DNA of 9,784 nt from contig NZ_SJDU01000054.1 in NCBI RefSeq assembly GCF_005518285.1, positions 1 to 9,784 on the forward strand, in the 5' to 3' direction. The notes under the pieces were generated by a model. The model was not told where the DNA came from, did not search any database, and was given only the letters and a program-made list of their open reading frames with translations. Shown in pieces: positions 5,743-9,784 of this stretch. Position numbers and translations under genes: made by a program. The stretch is from Brachyspira catarrhinii (GTDB lineage: Bacteria > Spirochaetota > Brachyspiria > Brachyspirales > Brachyspiraceae). Positions within the stretch are counted from its first letter, which is position 1, and every line of letters starts with the position of its first letter.

Positions 5743-8082
5743 ATGAACAATGATTTAATATCTATAATAATTCCAACCTATAATGGAGAAAAATATATAT
5801 CTGAAACTATAGATTCAATATTAAATCAAACTTATAAAAATTGGGAATTAATTATAATAGATGATGGATCTACAGATTCTACTAATAATATAGTTAATAA
5901 ATATATTGAAAAAGATTCAAGAATTTCATATTACAAAAACGAAAAAAATATGAAACAAGCTTATTCTTTAAATAGGGGATTTTCTCTATCTAAGGGTAAT
6001 TATTTGACTTGGACAGCTGATGATAATATTCTACTTCCAAACTGTATTGAAATATTAATTACTTTTTTATTGAATAATAATTGTGATTTATGTTATGGAA
6101 ATATGCTTAATTTTTATACAGATAAATCTTTAAATCATAGCAACTTTAATAAATTTGTAATAGACACCAAAAAATACGGCAAATTGGCTAATTTAATATC
6201 TTGTACTGTAGGCGGAGCTTTTTTGTACAAAAGAAGTATTTTTAATGAAATTGGGGAATATACATTAGATAGTGATTTTCACTTAGTTATAGATTATGAT
6301 TATTGGATTCGTATCAATAAAAATCATATAATTTTACCTATAGATACAAATGATATAATATACCATTATCGTATTCATAATAATCAATTAACAAGTAAAT
6401 ATTTTTCTGAATTACTTTATCAAAATATCTTACTAATAATAAAATATTTACCGGATTATGAATTAACTATATACAATATAGAATTTGTATTCAACAGAAT
6501 ATTTGAATTATGTTCTGTAATAAAAGATAGATATGAATCAAATATAGATATTGATGTTTATAAAAAACTTATTAATTATATACATCATAATATGTTTCAA
6601 GTTTTAAAAGATAAAATCAAATTAGAATCAGAATATATAAGTGACTATGTATTAGTAAAATTTTGTGTAAAATTAAATAATTTATTTTCAGATAAAAATA
6701 TTGAAAAAGATTTATATGATTTACTATCTATTTCTAAATTTTCATGTCTTCAAATAGGTGATAGAGATTTAGTAGGAAATAAATTTAATGGACATAATTT
6801 GCATATATATCTAAGAGAACTAGGAATAGATGCCAATCATATAGTTAATATAAAAGAATCAGATGATGAAAATACTTATGTATATAATACAAATGTCAAT
6901 AATTTTACAGAATCATTAATAAAAAATAATTTGTTTTTATCATCAGATTTATTACATTTACATCTAATACATAATACAGAATTTGATATAAAATATTTGC
7001 CATTAATTACAAAATTAAAACCAACTGTTATAACATTACATGATCCGTATTTTCTTAGCGGACATTGCGTTTATCATTTTGATTGTGAAAAATGGAAAGA
7101 TCATTGTTATGACTGCGATTATTTAGATAAACCATTTATAATTGAAAATGATGATACAGCATTCAAATTTGAAATAAAAAAACAAGCAATACAAAATTCT
7201 AATATAGTTGCAATTGTTGCTTCAAAATGGATGGAAGATAAATTAAAAGAATCTCCTATATGGAAAAATAAAAAAATATATAGAATACCTTTTGGTATAG
7301 ATCAAGATAAATTCAAACCTAAAGATATTATAGAAGCAAAAAAAGAATTAGGTATTGATAAAGATTCAATTACATTAATGTTTAGGGCAGATGGATATAT
7401 ATATAAAGGAATGGATATTATAGAAGAAGCTTTATTAAATATAAATACCAATAAAACAATAGTTTTAATAACTGTTGGTACATCAGAAACAGCAATAAAA
7501 AAATTAAAAAATAAATACAAAATATTATCATATGAATGGATAAAAGATGATTACCTTCTAGCTAAATTATATCAAGCATGTGATATATTTTTGATGCCTT
7601 CAAGACAGGAAGCTTTTGGAGCTATGGCGGCAGAGGCTATGAGTTGTGAAAAGATGGTTTTATCAATTAGTGGTACATCTTTACCAGAAGTTATTAATTC
7701 TCCTGAATGCGGTATTGCTTGTGAAGAAAAAGAATATACTGAAAAATTACAATATTTAATAGATAATTTGGATGAAGTAAAAGAGAGAGGTAAAAAATCA
7801 TTAGATTTTGCTATAAAAAATTACAATCATATGATTTATTCTTATAGAATATTAGATATTTATAAAAATATGATTGAAGATTATAAATTAGATGAAAACT
7901 ATAAAATTATATTAGAACAATTAAAAAAATATAATAATTCAAATATTCTAACTACTAACAATAATATAACTACTAGCAATTATAAAAATAATAATTTTGG
8001 AATATTTATTCAAAATAATGATAAATATTTAACAATAAATATATTTGGAATAAAAATTACAATTAAGAAGAAGGCAAAATGA
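5743..8082 (+). CDS. Bifunctional GT2-GT4 fusion glycosyltransferase
   Basis: This 779-residue protein joins two glycosyltransferases of different folds, so it may add two successive sugars. Residues 4-220 are GT2: ISIIIPTYNGEKYI (7-20), IDDGSTDST (39-47), TADDN (91-95), DYDYWIR (184-190) and HYRIH (208-212). Residues 225-330 look helical and linking. Residues 333-715 are GT4: LHDPYFLSGHC (432-442), a cysteine set C442, C448, C455, C458 (pattern CX5CX6CX2C) known from colanic-acid WcaC/WcaL-like enzymes, RADGYIYKG (548-556), and the EX7E motif with E623 and E631 in PSRQEAFGAMAAEAM, followed by GTSLPEV (644-650). Both active sites look intact. An Asn/Thr-rich low-complexity spacer (about 730-760) leads to the C-terminal tag INIFGIKITIKKKAK (765-779). 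The start has GGAG six bases upstream. The stop overlaps the next start as ATGA. A close relative of its GT2 half opens the 244-1917 protein. Confidence 0.93.
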   Translation: MNNDLISIIIPTYNGEKYISETIDSILNQTYKNWELIIIDDGSTDSTNNIVNKYIEKDSRISYYKNEKNMKQAYSLNRGFSLSKGNYLTWTADDNILLPNCIEILITFLLNNNCDLCYGNMLNFYTDKSLNHSNFNKFVIDTKKYGKLANLISCTVGGAFLYKRSIFNEIGEYTLDSDFHLVIDYDYWIRINKNHIILPIDTNDIIYHYRIHNNQLTSKYFSELLYQNILLIIKYLPDYELTIYNIEFVFNRIFELCSVIKDRYESNIDIDVYKKLINYIHHNMFQVLKDKIKLESEYISDYVLVKFCVKLNNLFSDKNIEKDLYDLLSISKFSCLQIGDRDLVGNKFNGHNLHIYLRELGIDANHIVNIKESDDENTYVYNTNVNNFTESLIKNNLFLSSDLLHLHLIHNTEFDIKYLPLITKLKPTVITLHDPYFLSGHCVYHFDCEKWKDHCYDCDYLDKPFIIENDDTAFKFEIKKQAIQNSNIVAIVASKWMEDKLKESPIWKNKKIYRIPFGIDQDKFKPKDIIEAKKELGIDKDSITLMFRADGYIYKGMDIIEEALLNINTNKTIVLITVGTSETAIKKLKNKYKILSYEWIKDDYLLAKLYQACDIFLMPSRQEAFGAMAAEAMSCEKMVLSISGTSLPEVINSPECGIACEEKEYTEKLQYLIDNLDEVKERGKKSLDFAIKNYNHMIYSYRILDIYKNMIEDYKLDENYKIILEQLKKYNNSNILTTNNNITTSNYKNNNFGIFIQNNDKYLTINIFGIKITIKKKAK
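8035..8079 (+). other. Shared basic/hydrophobic tag, copy 3 (C-terminal)
   Basis: These codons encode INIFGIKITIKKKAK, the last 15 residues of the fusion glycosyltransferase, set off from the GT4 domain by an Asn-rich spacer. The AAG-AAG-AAG-G part of its codons also supplies the ribosome site for the next gene. Confidence 0.6.
8065..8074 (+). promoter_or_regulatory. Ribosome binding site for the RmlD-like reductase
   Basis: AAGAAGAAGG contains AGAAGG ending four bases before ATG 8079. It is embedded in the lysine codons of the preceding tag, and the ATGA stop/start overlap indicates translational coupling. Confidence 0.65.
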
Positions 8083-8909
8083 AAAAGATTTTAATATTAG
8101 GCGGAACTGGAATGCTTGGCAATACCGTTGCTAGGCATTTCATTAACAACAAAAATTATAATGTTCATTTTACATATAGGAATGAAAAAGTAGCTTTTGA
8201 TAATTTTGATAAAAATAAAGGTATCAAATTTGACTCCCTTACTGATGATATAAATAATTTAAATAAAGATTTTGATTATGTTATAAATTGTATTGGTATT
8301 ATAAAACCATTTATGTTTAATAATATGCGAGATTCTATATTTATAAACTCTATATTTCCATGGAATGCTGCTAATTGGTGTAAAGAAAATAATATTAAAT
8401 TTATTCATATAACTACAGACTGTGTATTTGATGGACTTAAAGGTAAATATAATGAAATCGATGGACATAATGCCTTAGATGAATATGGAAAATCAAAATC
8501 TTTAGGTGAACCTAGAGGTAAATGTATGATATTACGTACAAGTATCATAGGTGAGGAAATACATAAAAATGCTAGTTTAATTTCTTGGGCTAAATCACAA
8601 AAGGGAAAGTCTGTAAACGGATTTTTAAATCATTTTTGGAATGGTATTACAACAAAACAATATGCCATAATTTGTGAACAAATAATAGAAAATAATCTAT
8701 ATGAAGAAGATTTATTTCATATACATTCTAAAAATATAGTAAGCAAATATCAAATGTTAGAATATTTTAATGAGAAATATGATTTAAATCTAAAAATAAA
8801 ACCATATATAACTAATCCTATATGTGATAGAAGTTTATCATCTATTAAGGAATTATGTAGTAAATTAAATATACCTACAGTAAAAGAACAAATAAATAAT
8901 TTGGAGTAA
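8079..8909 (+). CDS. RmlD-like NAD(P)H-dependent nucleotide-sugar reductase (WbvR-like)
   Basis: This 276-residue extended short-chain dehydrogenase has the dinucleotide-binding motif GGTGMLG (8-14), VINCIGI (68-74), TTDCVFDG (112-119) and the catalytic YGKSK (Tyr136, Lys140). It has no room for the C-terminal cupin that CapF/WbjC (about 370 residues) uses for C3 epimerisation, and its length matches dTDP-4-dehydrorhamnose reductase and WbvR. Next to a CapE/WbjB-type dehydratase it most likely reduces the 4-keto group of a UDP-6-deoxy-4-keto-L-HexNAc. That would give UDP-L-RhaNAc, which the 2-epimerase at 1946-3067 would turn into UDP-L-QuiNAc. The reductase call is well supported; the exact sugar is inferred from pathway logic. 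It overlaps the previous stop (ATGA) and ends in TTG GAG TAA, whose GGAG serves the next gene. Confidence 0.88.
   Translation: MKKILILGGTGMLGNTVARHFINNKNYNVHFTYRNEKVAFDNFDKNKGIKFDSLTDDINNLNKDFDYVINCIGIIKPFMFNNMRDSIFINSIFPWNAANWCKENNIKFIHITTDCVFDGLKGKYNEIDGHNALDEYGKSKSLGEPRGKCMILRTSIIGEEIHKNASLISWAKSQKGKSVNGFLNHFWNGITTKQYAIICEQIIENNLYEEDLFHIHSKNIVSKYQMLEYFNEKYDLNLKIKPYITNPICDRSLSSIKELCSKLNIPTVKEQINNLE
8903..8906 (+). promoter_or_regulatory. Ribosome binding site for the dehydratase gene
   Basis: GGAG lies in the final Leu-Glu codons of the reductase, eight bases before ATG 8915. This fixes the dehydratase start and repeats the junction design seen at 5733. Confidence 0.7.
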
Positions 8910-8914
8910 TTATT

Positions 8915-9784
8915 ATGTTTAAGGATAAAATTTTATTAATAACTGGTGGTACCGGATCTTTCGGTAATAAAATGCTTAGATACTTTATAAACAATACTGA
9001 TATAAAAGAAGTAAGAGTATTTTCTAGAGATGAAGAAAAACAGGATAGAATGCGCACAGAATTAAAAGATGATAGGATCAAATATTATATTGGTAATGTT
9101 AGGGATTATAAAAGCATAAATGAAGCTTTAAGAAACGTGGATTTTGTATTCCATGCTGCAGCGTTGAAGCAAGTACCTTCTTGTGAATTTTATCCTATAC
9201 AAGCAGTGCATACTAATATAATTGGTTCAAGTAATGTAATAGATGCATGTATAGAAAATAAAGTAAAAAAACTTGTTATGTTGTCAACAGATAAAGCTGT
9301 TTATCCTATTAATGCTATGGGTATGACAAAAGCCATTATGGAAAAATTAATGATTTCAAAGTCTAGAAATTTACCAAATGATGGTAATACCACTTTATGT
9401 GCTACTAGATATGGAAATGTTATGGCTTCAAGAGGTTCTGTTATTCCATTATTTATAAAACAGTGTAAAGAAAATAAACCTTTAACAGTTACAGACCCTA
9501 ATATGACTAGATTTTTAATGTCATTAGATGAATCAGTAAATTTAGTATTATTTGCTTTCAACAATGCTGTAAACGGTGATATATTTGTGCAAAAGGCTCC
9601 AGCTTGTACTATTATGGATTTAGCATTAGCAATTAAGGAAATATTTAATCCTAATGTAGAAATAAAAATAATAGGTACTAGACATGGTGAAAAAACTTAT
9701 GAAACTTTAATAAATAAAGAAGATATGATTAAAGCTGTTGATATGGGAAATTTTTATAAGATACCTGCTGATAATAGAGATTTG
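8915..9784 (+). CDS. capE: UDP-GlcNAc 4,6-dehydratase/5-epimerase, CapE/WbjB type (3' truncated by window)
   Basis: The frame is open from ATG 8915 through all 290 codons to the window edge. It catalyses the first committed step from UDP-GlcNAc: 4,6-dehydration with C5 inversion to a 4-keto-6-deoxy-L sugar nucleotide in the cytoplasm. Visible motifs: GGTGSFG (11-17), FSRDEEKQD (36-44), FHAAALKQVPSCEF (79-92), LSTDKAVYPINAMG (123-136), ATRYGNVMASRGSVIPLF (163-180), TRFLMSL (198-204), VQKAP (225-229) and GTRHGEK (254-260). The residue three before Lys139 is Met135 rather than the usual Tyr, as I recall for S. aureus CapE and its relatives, which separates it from FlaA1/PseB-type enzymes with Tyr. 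The PADNRDL end matches CapE near residue 290 of about 340, so some 50 residues lie beyond the window. Orthologues are called WbjB or WbvB in other loci, so the symbol names the family, not proof of an L-FucNAc product. Confidence 0.95.
   Translation, partial: MFKDKILLITGGTGSFGNKMLRYFINNTDIKEVRVFSRDEEKQDRMRTELKDDRIKYYIGNVRDYKSINEALRNVDFVFHAAALKQVPSCEFYPIQAVHTNIIGSSNVIDACIENKVKKLVMLSTDKAVYPINAMGMTKAIMEKLMISKSRNLPNDGNTTLCATRYGNVMASRGSVIPLFIKQCKENKPLTVTDPNMTRFLMSLDESVNLVLFAFNNAVNGDIFVQKAPACTIMDLALAIKEIFNPNVEIKIIGTRHGEKTYETLINKEDMIKAVDMGNFYKIPADNRDL

Noticed and set aside
7302..7520. Antisense open frame of 72 codons with a hydrophobic start
   Set aside because: Lies within the conserved GT4 half of the fusion protein; the hydrophobicity comes from reverse-reading Lys/Asn/Ile codons.
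8259..8468. Antisense open frame of 69 codons
   Set aside because: Fully inside the RmlD-like reductase, including its TTDCVFDG motif; no independent coding signal.
8875..9081. Antisense open frame of 68 codons spanning the reductase/dehydratase junction
   Set aside because: Overlaps the well-supported dehydratase N-terminus and the + strand ribosome site; no motif.
9301..9564. Antisense open frame of 87 codons
   Set aside because: Lies within the most conserved part of the CapE-type dehydratase (NAMG to TRFLMSL); shadow frame.
8915..9784. PseB/FlaA1-type dehydratase for pseudaminic acid
   Set aside because: The catalytic region has Met where PseB/FlaA1 has Tyr, motif matches to CapE/WbjB are stronger, and no other pseudaminic acid genes are present in the window.

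Overview
The window is a densely packed, single-strand (+) surface-polysaccharide locus from a very AT-rich bacterium. It holds six complete genes plus a partial gene at each end. Adjacent genes overlap by 4 to 14 bases or are separated by 3 to 28 bases. I see no promoter, terminator, RNA gene, mobile element or CRISPR, so the window looks like the inside of one long operon. The composition (A/T at nearly every wobble position, AGA for arginine, Asn/Ile/Lys-rich proteins) fits Brachyspira best in my judgement. Fusobacterium, Campylobacterota or low-GC Clostridia cannot be excluded from the sequence alone.

Layout: (1) 1-257, C-terminal tail of an unrecognised protein. (2) 244-1917, a glycosyltransferase with an intact GT2 domain followed by a second, degraded GT2-like domain. 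(3) 1946-3067, a non-hydrolysing UDP-sugar 2-epimerase of the CapG/WbjD/WbvD type. (4) 3064-4524, a radical SAM protein with a Rossmann-like N-terminal domain and a SPASM-like cysteine set. (5) 4537-5739, a divergent GT-B glycosyltransferase. (6) 5743-8082, a GT2-GT4 fusion glycosyltransferase. (7) 8079-8909, an RmlD-like NAD(P)H-dependent sugar reductase. (8) 8915 to the window end, a CapE/WbjB-type UDP-GlcNAc 4,6-dehydratase/5-epimerase, truncated by the window after 290 codons.

Taken together, the dehydratase/epimerase (8), reductase (7) and 2-epimerase (3) form a complete three-step route from UDP-GlcNAc to a 6-deoxy-L-HexNAc nucleotide sugar. The reductase is of the short RmlD type, without the cupin domain of CapF. 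The expected product is therefore UDP-L-RhaNAc and then UDP-L-QuiNAc (the WbvB/WbvR/WbvD route) rather than UDP-L-FucNAc (the CapE/F/G route); this is inference. The three glycosyltransferases carry up to four plausible catalytic domains that could assemble a glycan containing this sugar. The radical SAM protein is translationally coupled to the 2-epimerase and may modify a sugar or glycan intermediate, but its substrate is unknown.

The most unusual signals are: a short basic/hydrophobic tag of the form [L/I]-[L/F]-[G/K]-[I/F]-[K/R]-I-T-I-K-[K/R], shared by three otherwise different glycosyltransferases and placed at the C-terminus of two and the N-terminus of the third; the degenerate second GT2 domain; the loss of the EX7E motif in the 4537-5739 protein; the radical SAM architecture; and the splitting of the nucleotide-sugar pathway to opposite ends of the locus.
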